DNA of 21,860 bases from Actinomycetes bacterium (GTDB lineage Bacteria; Actinomycetota; Acidimicrobiia; Acidimicrobiales; RAAP-2). The stretch spans positions 1 to 21,860 of the forward strand of contig JAJYZN010000011.1 in NCBI GenBank assembly GCA_021799915.1. Direction: 5' to 3'. Below, one piece after another: positions 8,457-16,099 of the stretch (its first letter is position 1; each line of letters begins with the position of its first letter). The notes beneath the pieces were generated by a model. That model did no database searches and had not been told where the DNA came from. It worked only from the letters and a program-made list of their open reading frames with translations. Position numbers and translations under genes: made by a program.

Positions 8457-8708
8457 TCACGGTACTGCGCGCGCCAATGGCATATGGAGGCAATCGATCC
8501 TGTGCTTCTCATGCTCGGGCACCTGCTCCGCGTGGTTCCAGGCCGTCGGTGGAGCGAGAAAGGGTGGCCGAGGCGCGAGAAGAGCCGGCCCGTTCAACGC
8601 GTCACCCGCCTTTACGGCTAGCTTCGCGTACTCTGGACCGGCCCTTCAAGAGCTAGCGACTGCGACCCGCTCTCCTCCGATATGGCGAAGTGGAACAACA
8701 ACCGCGAA
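8457..8708. other. Non-coding spacer between acyl-CoA dehydrogenase and cold-shock genes
   Basis: About 250 bases without a convincing gene on either strand. It must hold the dehydrogenase promoter (minus strand), but no clear -35/-10 pair was found. No tRNA or conserved RNA shape was recognised. Confidence 0.5.
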
Positions 8709-8725
8709 TGCCGGCCGAGCCGGCA
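8709..8725 (-). terminator. Possible terminator hairpin after the cold-shock gene
   Basis: TGCCGGC (8709-8715) and GCCGGCA (8719-8725) form a 7-base GC-rich stem with a 3-base loop, ten bases past the csp stop on the minus strand. The following transcribed bases are only moderately T-rich (TTCGCGGTTGTTGTT), so it is a weak candidate intrinsic terminator. Confidence 0.4.
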
Positions 8726-8734
8726 CAGACCCGC

Positions 8735-8935
8735 TCAGATCACTCTGACGTTCTGGGCCTCCTCACCCTTGCGACCCGGGGCCACATCGAACTCCACCTG
8801 CTGGCCTTCAGTGAGCGACCGGTAGCCGCTCCCTTGAATGTTCGAGTAGTGGACGAAGACGTCGTCCCCCTGCTCGCGCGAGATGAAGCCGAAGCCCTTC
8901 TCGGAGTTGAAGAATTTCACAGTTCCAGTAGCCAA
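8735..8935 (-). CDS. Cold-shock domain protein (CspA family)
   Basis: 66-residue single-domain nucleic-acid-binding protein. It begins at TTG 8935, giving (M)[17 protein letters not shown], the standard Csp N-terminus, which fixes the start although TTG is rare. The RNP1 motif KGFGFI and RNP2 motif VFVHY are both intact, and the end ([19 protein letters not shown]) is typical of actinobacterial Csps. It should bind single-stranded RNA/DNA and act as an RNA chaperone. A weak purine tract (GAGAGTGAGAA) lies upstream of the start. The gene stands alone, divergent from marR, with about 320 bases of non-coding sequence before it that may include a long 5' leader, as in other csp genes. Confidence 0.95.
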   Translation of the reverse strand: MATGTVKFFNSEKGFGFISREQGDDVFVHYSNIQGSGYRSLTEGQQVEFDVAPGRKGEEAQNVRVI

Positions 8936-9233
8936 CGATTTCTCACTCTCTGACAGGCACCCACGGACGGTTCCGGAGCGCTTCGAACAGGCTACAGGGT
9001 GACCAACGGGTCTGTAGCAAACGGTCGATTCCGGTAGTGAGAAGCCCGAACGCCACGAGCACGCTTCGTCGTCTTTGGCTTGAGGTCCCGCAGAGCCAGG
9101 CGAGTGCTTCCATGGTGAGGTGCCGTCGGAAGCGGGGCTGCTCGTCCGAGAGATCCCCAGTCCAGAGGCGCAACCCGGCATGGACAAGCCTCCTCCTGCC
9201 CAGGCGAGCACAGTTGGACATTTGCGCGAGAAG
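8936..9233. other. Non-coding divergent spacer between csp and marR
   Basis: About 300 bases with no supportable gene on either strand. It must carry the csp promoter and leader on the minus strand. TAGCCT and TACAGA boxes are present there, but neither pairs with a good -35 at normal spacing, so no promoter is called. The right end leads into the marR promoter. Confidence 0.5.
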
Positions 9234-9261
9234 ACTAATGAGCCGCTACAATGATTAGGTA
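9234..9261 (+). promoter_or_regulatory. marR promoter (-10 TACAAT) inside an inverted repeat, leaderless
   Basis: TACAAT at 9247-9252 is an excellent -10 box ending nine bases before ATG 9262, placing the transcript start at or just before the start codon; no Shine-Dalgarno sequence is present. CTAAT (9234-9238) and ATTAG (9254-9258) form an inverted repeat whose arms flank the -10. MarR proteins bind such palindromes, so this may be an autoregulatory operator (inference). Confidence 0.45.
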
Positions 9262-9771
9262 ATGCAACGAAATGGCGACCTTGGAGCCGCGATCTCCACG
9301 TCAGAGACCTACCAGCCGGATCCATTGGTAGATGCCGTCGTGAGCGCCAGCCGGGTCCTGGTGGCGGTTGCCGCTCGGTCCCTCGGGGACGTGGCTGAGG
9401 AGGTGACGCTCAGCCAGTACCGGGCGCTGGTGGTGCTGGCCTCGCGTGGCCCCCAGAAGCTGGCCTCCCTGGCCGAGGCTCTCGGCGTGACCCCGCCAAC
9501 GGCGACCCGCCTGTGCGATCGCCTGGTGCGCAAGGGTTTGATCACCCGGCGCCACGAGCGGGACGACCGGCGCCAGGTCCGGCTCGCGCTCGCTGCCGAT
9601 GGACGTCGGCTGGTGGACGAGGTGACGGCTCGGCGGAGGGAGGAGATCGCGCTCCTGCTGGATGCAATTCCGCTCGAACAGCGATCCAGCCTCGTCGACG
9701 CCCTGACGCGCCTGGCATCAGCAGCAGGGGAGGTCCCTGAGCAAAGTTGGTCAACGGGATGGGACCTATGA
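9262..9771 (+). CDS. MarR family transcriptional regulator
   Basis: 169-residue winged-helix regulator. The DNA-binding core runs from [14 protein letters not shown] (about 51-64) through the recognition helix [20 protein letters not shown] (about 76-95) to the wing [22 protein letters not shown], where the Asp-Asp-Arg-Arg wing tip is diagnostic of MarR. Flanking helices ([37 protein letters not shown]) form the dimer interface. The ligand is unknown. ATG 9262 is supported by a -10 box directly upstream. Its end overlaps the start of the ClC gene by ATGA (9768-9771), so both are in one operon, and the likely targets are its own promoter and hence the channel gene. Confidence 0.93.
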   Translation: MQRNGDLGAAISTSETYQPDPLVDAVVSASRVLVAVAARSLGDVAEEVTLSQYRALVVLASRGPQKLASLAEALGVTPPTATRLCDRLVRKGLITRRHERDDRRQVRLALAADGRRLVDEVTARRREEIALLLDAIPLEQRSSLVDALTRLASAAGEVPEQSWSTGWDL

Positions 9772-11852
9772 GATTGCTTGGCGATCGGATGCTCGGACAG
9801 GCGTCACGGTGGCTCCAGCAGGCGTCGTACCTGCAGAAATGGCTTGTACTCGGTGCGGTGATCGGGATCATCGCGGGTGTCGGAGCAATCGTGTTCTACG
9901 AGGCCCTCGTGTTTGCCACCCATGTATTTCTCGGAGTCCTGGTGGGGTACCGGGTTCCGACGCCAATCGGTGAAGGTGACGTATCGGCTTCTGCAACCTT
10001 CTCGCGCCCGTGGGCACTTCCATTGGTCGTCGCGCTGGGCGGTCTCGTGAGTGGGATATTGGTCTTCTCAGTGGCTCCCGAAGCCGAAGGACACGGGACC
10101 GACGCGGCGATCGACGCAGTGCATCACAATCCACGGGGCATTCGCTTCCGAGCCGTCCTGGTCAAGATCATTGCGTCGGCTGTCACGATCGGCTCGGGAG
10201 GCTCGGGAGGCCGAGAGGGGCCGACGGGACAGATCAGTGCCGGGTTCGGATCGCTTCTGTCACGCGCTCTCGACCTCAGCCCGGCCGACGCGAGGACCGC
10301 GGTCTCAGCCGGCATCGGGTCGGGCATCGGCGCCATATTCGGCGCGCCACTGGGCGGCGCGATCCTCTCGGCTGAAGTCATCTACCGCGATGATTTCGAG
10401 ATGTCGGCCCTCCTGCCGTCTTTCATCGCCTCCATCGTGGCGTACTCGATCTTTGCCTCTGTGGAAGGCTTCACTCCTCTCTTCGGGTTCCACAGCTCGT
10501 TGCGTTTTACGCATCCCGTACAGCTGCTCTGGTATGCGCTGATCGGGGTTGTCGGCGGTCTCATCGGCCTTCTCTACGCGAAGGGCTTCTACGGGATTGC
10601 CGATCTGTCGAAGCGGGTTGGCGGTCCCCGCTGGATCAAGCCGGCTGTCGGAGGGCTACTCGTGGGGTCGATAGCGTTGGCCATCCCTCAGGTGCTCGGA
10701 ACGGGGTATGGGTGGGTCCAGGAGAGTCTCGGACACGAACTTCTCTCCATTCCGCTCTGGATCGTGCTGGTGCTCCCCTTGGCTCGCATCGTCGCTACGG
10801 GGCTCTCGATAGGCACCGGTGGATCGGGGGGCATCTTCGGTCCTGGAATGGTGATCGGCGCTTTTGTCGGGGCCGCAGTCTGGCGGCTTTTCGAACCGAT
10901 CTCGTCGTCCCTCGGCCACGACCCTGCCCCGTACGTCATCGTCGGGATGATGTGCTGCTTCGGCAGCATCGCCCGCGCGCCGCTCGCCGTGATGCTCATG
11001 GTTGCCGAGATGACGGGCAGTCTCTCCCTCCTTGCGCCGGCGATGATAGCGGTGGGGATCGCATGGTTCATCGTCCGTCGGGGAGATGACACCATCTATC
11101 GCAGCCAGCTGAAGAGCCGTGCAGAGTCCCCCGTCCAAAGGCTGCTCGTGGGCATGCCCCTCCTGGCCAATGTCGTGGTGCGTGACGCGATGGCGTCCCC
11201 GCGTCTCGTCCTTTCGACAAGGATTTCTCCCGAGGAGGCGTGGCGCCGCATGACCGAGGCTGGTGTGAGGGGAGCTCCGGTCGTGGACGAGACAGGCCGG
11301 TATCTGGGTGTAGTCCACAGAGATGACGGCGCCCATCTCGGACGCGAGCCCGTGCCCGAGCTGACCGCACTGGTGGAGGTCCATGTGCCGACCGTGGGAC
11401 CGACCGATCGCCTCGATACGGCTCTCGACGCCCTCTCGACAGCGCCAGACGCATGGGTTCCCGTCATCGACGAGCACCATCAAGTCGTGGGGACCATCTC
11501 GGACTCGGACGTGGTCCACGGGTACCGCCTCGGCCTCCAATCTGCGTTAGGGGATGCAGAGGCGGCTGGGGCCGACAGTGGCACGCGGCGGGTTGTCGTG
11601 ACGGCGGGATCGATCGCCGCCGGTCGGACCTTGCGGGAGATCAGGTTGCCCCCGGGCGTCTTGGTGACGCTCGTGCGAAGAGGAGGGACTGGCATCGACC
11701 CGGTTGGTGACACGCTCATCGTGGCCGGAGACGAGTTGGTGATGGTCTGCAGGAACGAGGAGTGGGAGGAGGTCGAAGCGCTCGTGACGGCAACGGCCGG
11801 AGCGGCACCCCCGTCCTCCGCAGATCAGGATGCTGGGGTCCGAGAGGGCTGA
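9768..11852 (+). CDS. ClC-type chloride channel/antiporter with CBS pair and TrkA-C domain
   Basis: 694 residues from ATG 9768 (ATGA overlap with marR). ATG 9759 and TTG 9747 are in-frame alternatives, the last preceded by AGGGGAGGT at a long spacing. Residues 25-440 are the ClC membrane core. GGSGGREGPTGQ carries the gating Glu (about 150), with GGIFGPG (354-360) as the second conserved loop and VAEMTGS near 412. The first selectivity loop is Gly-His-Gly-Thr-Asp rather than GSGIP, as in one subgroup of bacterial ClCs. After GAPLGGAILSAE the position of the internal proton glutamate is Val by ungapped comparison with E. coli ClC. Two CBS motifs follow (about 468-595), then a TrkA-C/RCK-C-like domain (about 610-680), both cytoplasmic regulatory modules that bind nucleotides or ions. 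Expected role is anion transport controlled by a cytoplasmic ligand and by the neighbouring MarR regulator. Confidence 0.92.
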   Translation: MRLLGDRMLGQASRWLQQASYLQKWLVLGAVIGIIAGVGAIVFYEALVFATHVFLGVLVGYRVPTPIGEGDVSASATFSRPWALPLVVALGGLVSGILVFSVAPEAEGHGTDAAIDAVHHNPRGIRFRAVLVKIIASAVTIGSGGSGGREGPTGQISAGFGSLLSRALDLSPADARTAVSAGIGSGIGAIFGAPLGGAILSAEVIYRDDFEMSALLPSFIASIVAYSIFASVEGFTPLFGFHSSLRFTHPVQLLWYALIGVVGGLIGLLYAKGFYGIADLSKRVGGPRWIKPAVGGLLVGSIALAIPQVLGTGYGWVQESLGHELLSIPLWIVLVLPLARIVATGLSIGTGGSGGIFGPGMVIGAFVGAAVWRLFEPISSSLGHDPAPYVIVGMMCCFGSIARAPLAVMLMVAEMTGSLSLLAPAMIAVGIAWFIVRRGDDTIYRSQLKSRAESPVQRLLVGMPLLANVVVRDAMASPRLVLSTRISPEEAWRRMTEAGVRGAPVVDETGRYLGVVHRDDGAHLGREPVPELTALVEVHVPTVGPTDRLDTALDALSTAPDAWVPVIDEHHQVVGTISDSDVVHGYRLGLQSALGDAEAAGADSGTRRVVVTAGSIAAGRTLREIRLPPGVLVTLVRRGGTGIDPVGDTLIVAGDELVMVCRNEEWEEVEALVTATAGAAPPSSADQDAGVREG

Positions 11853-11885
11853 TGGCCGTGTCGTGAGCAGCGTGCGCGGTGTCCT

Positions 11886-12932
11886 TCAGCCGAAGAATCG
11901 CTCGAGTCGGGGCACGAAGCTCGCTTCGTCTTGGAACAAGAAGGCGTGGCTGGCGTCGGGGTAAAGGAGGAGTTGGGCGTGCGGGATGACATGGGCGAGC
12001 TCGCGATCATTGCTCGAGGGAATGAGGGCATCTTGAGCTCCGTCGGCCACCAGGACCGGCATGTGGAGCCGACCGATCCCGGATCCTGCAGGGTCTTGAC
12101 CGGCGGCCCATGACGTGATGGCTTGAAGCTGTGCGGCGTCAACGGATGGAGGGGCCAAGTAGAAGTCCGGGTATAGCTCCATGGCCTTGAGGTAGGCAGG
12201 CCCATCGGCTGCGTGGTTGGCCGGGAAGAGGAGACCGAGCAGCGCGCTCACGTTCGACGCGCTGGGATTGGCCAGAATGGCCGCGGCGGAGGCTGTTGGC
12301 AGCGTGGCGTGCCCGTTGCCCGGAAGCGTCGCGGCCAGGACCAGATGTCCCACATCGTGAGGGTGGAGCACGGCAAGGGCCTGGGCGATCATGCCCCCCA
12401 TGGACCATCCGAGAACGGCCGGGCGATCGAGGTGCAGTGCGCTGATGAGGGCTGCAGTCTGGTCGGCCATCGAGCTCATCGTCATCGTGCCGGGAGGAAG
12501 GCTCGTCTGGCCGATACCGGAATTGTCGAAGATCACCACGTGGTACGTCCGGGCCAGCTGGTCGACGAACGCCGGCTGCCATTGGTCCATGCTTCCCGAG
12601 TAGCCCATGATGAGTACCACTGCCGGACCTCGACCGAGCGAGCGGTACGAAACATCGCCGTCGTCGGTGTGGGCCACGCGAACGGGTGCCTTCACGATCG
12701 ACGGCGCGGACGAGGCTGGTATCCCAGGATGTCGTGTCCCTGCGCTCTGGGTCCGCAAGGTGCTCGACGTCGAGCACCCTGCGGCGACGAGGGTCAGGAG
12801 CACAAGACCGACGATGCCGGCCACCCGGCCCCGTCCGCTGGCGACCAAGCGCGTCGGGGTCGTGCGGCGGCGATCATGTGGAGAGCCGCTGTCAGTTGGC
12901 ATCAGGGGCCTCGCTTTCGCTCGAGAATTCAC
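11886..12932 (-). CDS. Alpha/beta-hydrolase lipoprotein
   Basis: 348 residues from GTG 12932, which overlaps the GH5 stop by one base (TAGTG), a coupling arrangement. ATG 12902, ten residues later with GAGG six bases upstream, is an alternative. An Arg-rich start and a hydrophobic helix end in Val-Ala-Ala-Gly-Cys53, an acceptable lipobox, so the protein is probably exported and anchored. The catalytic domain has the oxyanion region VLIMGYSGSMDQW, the nucleophile elbow Gly-Trp-Ser177-Met-Gly-Gly, Asp301 in ADGAQDALIP and His329 in DASHAFL, a complete triad. The wording GYSGSMDQW and the FDNSGIGQT loop resemble esterase/haloperoxidase-like hydrolases. Substrate unknown. It is the last gene of the nitroreductase-GH5 operon and ends 33 bases from the convergent ClC gene. 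Confidence 0.88.
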   Translation of the reverse strand: MNSRAKARPLMPTDSGSPHDRRRTTPTRLVASGRGRVAGIVGLVLLTLVAAGCSTSSTLRTQSAGTRHPGIPASSAPSIVKAPVRVAHTDDGDVSYRSLGRGPAVVLIMGYSGSMDQWQPAFVDQLARTYHVVIFDNSGIGQTSLPPGTMTMSSMADQTAALISALHLDRPAVLGWSMGGMIAQALAVLHPHDVGHLVLAATLPGNGHATLPTASAAAILANPSASNVSALLGLLFPANHAADGPAYLKAMELYPDFYLAPPSVDAAQLQAITSWAAGQDPAGSGIGRLHMPVLVADGAQDALIPSSNDRELAHVIPHAQLLLYPDASHAFLFQDEASFVPRLERFFG

Positions 12933-15214
12933 TACGGTAGGGCGACCGTCGGGTCATTGGGACCGAGCAGGATTCCGGCCAGGTACTGGGCGACCTCGGC
13001 ATTGGCGTGGATCTTTGGGTTCGACGAGGCGAGCGCGTGTGCCAAGGCCTGCTCGGCGATCTGGCGGGCCACCGGCTCGCTGATCGGTTGCAGCGGAGAC
13101 GCTGCCGACACTTGGACGCTCGAAAGAAGAGACGCCGGGACTGACCCGACCCGCACCTCGTAGAGACCTGTGTCGCCACGTGAAGCGAGACCCGAGCTCC
13201 CGCCCGAGCTCCCGCCCGAGCTCCCGCCCGAGCTCCCGCCCGAGCTCCCGCCGTTGCGCCCGCCGTTGCCCGAGGCCCGGCCCGAGCTCCCGCCATCTGA
13301 CCCCAGCGGCGCGACGTAGGCCAGGCGCGTGCCATCGGGACGCCGCACCACGGTGTCGAGCACGGCACCCCCGGTGACAGTTACCTGTCCACGCACCGTC
13401 GAGGGGATCGAGACGACGGTCTCGGCCGAGCGATCACCGCGACGGACCGCACCCGCGTCCTGGGCCTCCATCGCGAAGTCCTTGCCTGTCGGGTCGTACT
13501 GGTAGGCGAGGAGCCTCCCGGCAGTGGCCCTTGGCCAGACCCGTTCCATGTAGGTCGCCCTGCTCGGGATGAGCAAGTCCTTCGGAGAAACAGGTGCAGA
13601 GGGATTGCCCACGCCCGGCGTGCCGTTCGACGTCGTCTGGTAGCTCGAGTGCTGCCATCGCACGCACCAGCAGGTTGCTTCGGTGGGCGACAAGCCTTTC
13701 CAGGCCCACAGGGTCCCTCCCGTGAGGGTCGCTTCCTGGGCGGCGGTCTCACCCTTCAGGACGAAGCCGTCGGTGCTGGAGGAGTCGCCGAACTCGGTGG
13801 TGAACACGGCCGCGTGCATCGCCTGGGCTTCCCACTCCGCCGTCTGATACCCGAAGGTGTAAGAGGGCGGGTACGGGCTATCTGTCGGTGGGTAGCCGAT
13901 GAACTGGTCGACGGTGAAGGCGTGGGTGTAGATGTGCGGGGCGTACACGAGGTTCGGGTACGAGGAGAACGGTGCGCTCACCTGCGGGGAAAAGTCGACC
14001 AAGTTCCGGTAGGCAAGCGGCTCGAAGAAGATCTGCTGCTGATCGACATGGGCGAGTGCCGGGTAGGCGCACTTGCCCGCGAGCGAGGTGGGTGTCGACG
14101 CCGGGCACGTCGGGAGCCCGTCTCGGACTCCCGTGAGCGCTTCGATGGCACGCCGGTAAAACGGATACAGGTCCTGGCTCGATGCCTGGTACAGGTTGGT
14201 CAGTGGGATCGGTGTGAGCGAACCAGGTTGGGGCTCGTTCATCAGCTCGTAGCCGACGACGGCCGAGTTGCCCTCGAAACGCCGGGCCAGCGCGGCGAGC
14301 GCCCCGATGTAGTGGTCTTGGAGCCCTGGTCCCGGTGCCTGCCCGCGGGGGCCAGTCACCTCGTGGTTTTGCCAGAAGTTGTAGAACGCGGCCGACGAGG
14401 CAGGGTTCAAAGCGTCCTGGCCGTCAAAAGCGCAGGCCGGCTTCCCATCGGTAAAGACTGCCCAGCGCGGGGCACCGTCAGAGCCGCCGGATGGGGAGCA
14501 GTCGGGCGGGGTCGTCCCCTTCTTGGCCGGCAGGATGTAGCGCGAGTACTGATCCTGGTGCATGTCCAAGATGACGTAGATACCCTGCTGTTTGGCCCAG
14601 CCTACGACCTGGGCGATGCGGTCGAGGTAGCGGGCGGAGTACCTGCCCGGGGTGGGCTCGAGCTGGCTCCAGTCGAGAACGAGGCGCACGACGTCGAACC
14701 CCAGCGCCCGCATCTGGGCGAAGTCGTCCCCACTCCCGGGCGCGGTTGACTGCTCGAATGCAGGCAGGTTCGCCTCTACTTCGCAAAGTGGAGGCTGGGG
14801 GATGCGGGCCGTGGCCTTGGGACAGGCGCCGTCGTACGCCGACGGGCTGACCGGGAAGAGGGCAGGGCCTCCCTTCGCTGTCGGGTAGGCGACATCCTGG
14901 AGGCCCACCGAGGCCACGCCCCGGAGCAAGACCTCCCGTCCCTGCGGATCGGCCAGGTACGGGGTGTGGTCGGCCCCGGAGGTCGGGATGACGACGTGCA
15001 GGAATGGCAGGGCTGTGCCGGTGCTCGGACCGAGCGCCGAACTGTTCCCAGCCGATCCTGACGTGCCACACCCGGCCAGCGTCGCGGCCGCGAGGACGGC
15101 CGCCCCAAAAGCGAAGCCCGCCACGCTCCGTCGAGGCGCGCCGTGCGGTGGCCGCCCACGTCGTCCGTGTCGCAATACCCCCCGCACCCCCCGCACCCCC
15201 CGCACCCCCTTCAC
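12932..15214 (-). CDS. GH5 glycoside hydrolase lipoprotein (endoglycoceramidase/cellulase-like)
   Basis: 760 residues from GTG 15214, which overlaps the nitroreductase stop (GTGA). The N-terminus has three Gly-Val-Arg repeats and further Arg, then a hydrophobic helix ending in Leu-Ala-Gly-Cys49, a clear lipobox. The (beta/alpha)8 domain (about 70-560) shows [37 protein letters not shown] (217-225), [10 protein letters not shown] with acid/base Glu327, APHIYTH, and TTEFGD with nucleophile Glu474. HQDxYS and ELMNEP are characteristic of GH5 endoglycosylceramidase-related members; activity on glycolipid or glucan is not decided by sequence. A beta-rich segment follows, then a Gly/Ser linker with 12-base DNA repeats (about 642-677), then a small C-terminal domain of about 80 residues of unknown role. 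It acts outside the cell. It is cotranscribed with the upstream nitroreductase and downstream hydrolase. Confidence 0.9.
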   Translation of the reverse strand: MKGVRGVRGVRGVLRHGRRGRPPHGAPRRSVAGFAFGAAVLAAATLAGCGTSGSAGNSSALGPSTGTALPFLHVVIPTSGADHTPYLADPQGREVLLRGVASVGLQDVAYPTAKGGPALFPVSPSAYDGACPKATARIPQPPLCEVEANLPAFEQSTAPGSGDDFAQMRALGFDVVRLVLDWSQLEPTPGRYSARYLDRIAQVVGWAKQQGIYVILDMHQDQYSRYILPAKKGTTPPDCSPSGGSDGAPRWAVFTDGKPACAFDGQDALNPASSAAFYNFWQNHEVTGPRGQAPGPGLQDHYIGALAALARRFEGNSAVVGYELMNEPQPGSLTPIPLTNLYQASSQDLYPFYRRAIEALTGVRDGLPTCPASTPTSLAGKCAYPALAHVDQQQIFFEPLAYRNLVDFSPQVSAPFSSYPNLVYAPHIYTHAFTVDQFIGYPPTDSPYPPSYTFGYQTAEWEAQAMHAAVFTTEFGDSSSTDGFVLKGETAAQEATLTGGTLWAWKGLSPTEATCWCVRWQHSSYQTTSNGTPGVGNPSAPVSPKDLLIPSRATYMERVWPRATAGRLLAYQYDPTGKDFAMEAQDAGAVRRGDRSAETVVSIPSTVRGQVTVTGGAVLDTVVRRPDGTRLAYVAPLGSDGGSSGRASGNGGRNGGSSGGSSGGSSGGSSGGSSGLASRGDTGLYEVRVGSVPASLLSSVQVSAASPLQPISEPVARQIAEQALAHALASSNPKIHANAEVAQYLAGILLGPNDPTVALP
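13194..13253 (-). repeat. 12-base tandem repeat (5 copies) in the GH5 linker
   Basis: Five copies of GAGCTCCCGCCC (plus-strand wording), the last differing in its final base. On the coding strand each encodes Gly-Gly-Ser-Ser. Unit length is a multiple of three, so copy-number change alters linker length without a frameshift. Confidence 0.9.
15182..15208 (-). repeat. 9-base tandem repeat encoding (Gly-Val-Arg)3 at the GH5 N-terminus
   Basis: Three exact copies of GGGGTGCGG on the coding strand, followed by a partial fourth (GGGGT), lie directly after the GTG AAG start codons. They give the signal peptide part of its positive charge. The unit matches seven of nine bases of the commonest unit in the nearby (Gly-Val-Pro) array. 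Confidence 0.85.
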
Positions 15215-16071
15215 TCAGCCGAACCTTCGCTAGCGTCCTGCACCCCGGGCACCCCTGGTACTCCGGGCACCCCTGGTACTCCGGGCACTCCTGGCACCCC
15301 TGGCACCCCTGGCACCCCTGGCACCCCTGGCACCCCTGGTACTCCGGGCACTCCTGGCACCCCTGGCACCCCTGGCACCCCTGGCACGCCGGGCACCCCG
15401 GGCACCCCTGGCACCCCTGGCCACAGTGCCTCTGGCACTTCCATCCCGGCAGGTGCACCCCACTGATTGCGGTAGGTCACCTCGTGGAGCGGTCGGCGGC
15501 GCGCGACACCCCAGCGTCCGGTGGGATAGCCAAAGCTGACGCAGCCCGCCATCTGCCATCCCTCGTCGCTCGGTACCCCCAGCACCGAGAGCGTCTCAGG
15601 AAGAGAGAACACGCCGAGGACGACCGTGAGGCAGCTCCCGATACCTTCGGCCCGCGCGGCCAACATCGCGCTCCAGACTGCCGGGTAGATCGAACCGCCG
15701 GTCGGATCGTGCTGGCAGAAGGCGAACAGGTAGAGCGGCACCTCTTCGAAGTGGTCGGCCAGCCACTGGGCCGATCGGCGGACTTTGAGGAACTGGGCAG
15801 TCTCGTCGGTGTCTGGGTGAGCGGCAGCGGCCGCCACCTGGGGCGCGTAGATGGTCGACCAAAGCTTCGCGATCGCGTCGCGGTAGAGCGGTCCCAGCCT
15901 GGCTTTCACGGCAGGGTCGTCGACGAGGAGGAAGCGCCAGTTCTGCTGGTTGCCGCCGCTCGGCGCCCTGATGGCTGCATCGAGGATCCGGGCCTGGGCA
16001 TCGTGGGGAACTGGATCGGGACGGACGCGACGCATGGCGCGCGTGGTGTAGAGCGCTTCGAGCAGGTCCAC
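15211..16071 (-). CDS. Nitroreductase-family flavoprotein with a C-terminal (Pro-Gly-Val)20 collagen-like tail
   Basis: 286 residues from GTG 16071. Residues 1-205 are an FMN nitroreductase fold: [14 protein letters not shown] (9-22) with the phosphate-binding Arg pair, [17 protein letters not shown] (34-50), and [18 protein letters not shown] (136-153), all typical. Expected reaction is NAD(P)H-dependent reduction of an unknown nitro, quinone or other acceptor in the cytoplasm. Residues 218-277 are 20 uninterrupted Pro-Gly-Val triplets, followed by QDASEGSAE. There is no stop between domain and tail, so they form one protein. The nitroreductase domain has no signal peptide. A run of nine G occupies the ribosome-binding position, seven bases before the GTG. 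The gene lies 28 bases after nitronate monooxygenase and its TGA overlaps the GH5 GTG. The tail is not a normal part of this family. Confidence 0.88.
   Translation of the reverse strand: MDLLEALYTTRAMRRVRPDPVPHDAQARILDAAIRAPSGGNQQNWRFLLVDDPAVKARLGPLYRDAIAKLWSTIYAPQVAAAAAHPDTDETAQFLKVRRSAQWLADHFEEVPLYLFAFCQHDPTGGSIYPAVWSAMLAARAEGIGSCLTVVLGVFSLPETLSVLGVPSDEGWQMAGCVSFGYPTGRWGVARRRPLHEVTYRNQWGAPAGMEVPEALWPGVPGVPGVPGVPGVPGVPGVPGVPGVPGVPGVPGVPGVPGVPGVPGVPGVPGVPGVPGVQDASEGSAE
15241..15420 (-). repeat. 180-base minisatellite: 20 nonamers encoding (Pro-Gly-Val)20
   Basis: Twenty contiguous 9-base units. In plus-strand wording: CACCCCTGG 12 times, TACTCCGGG 3, CACTCCTGG 2, CACCCCGGG 2, CACGCCGGG 1. 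All differences fall on third codon positions of the nitroreductase frame, so every unit encodes Pro-Gly-Val. A higher-order copy is present: 15268-15321 is identical to 15331-15384. Confidence 0.95.
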
Positions 16072-16078
16072 GGCCGTT

Positions 16079-16087
16079 CCCCCCCCC
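16079..16087 (-). promoter_or_regulatory. G9 homopolymer at the ribosome-binding position of the nitroreductase gene
   Basis: Nine consecutive G on the coding strand end seven bases before GTG 16071. There is no other Shine-Dalgarno candidate in the 28-base gap, and poly-G can pair with anti-Shine-Dalgarno CCUCC through one wobble pair. Such runs slip easily, so length could tune translation (inference). Confidence 0.5.
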
Positions 16088-16099
16088 AGAACGCGCTGG

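Noticed and set aside
15182..15420. CRISPR-like array, because of many short regular repeats
   Set aside because: Units are contiguous 9-mers without spacers, lie inside coding frames and no cas gene is present.
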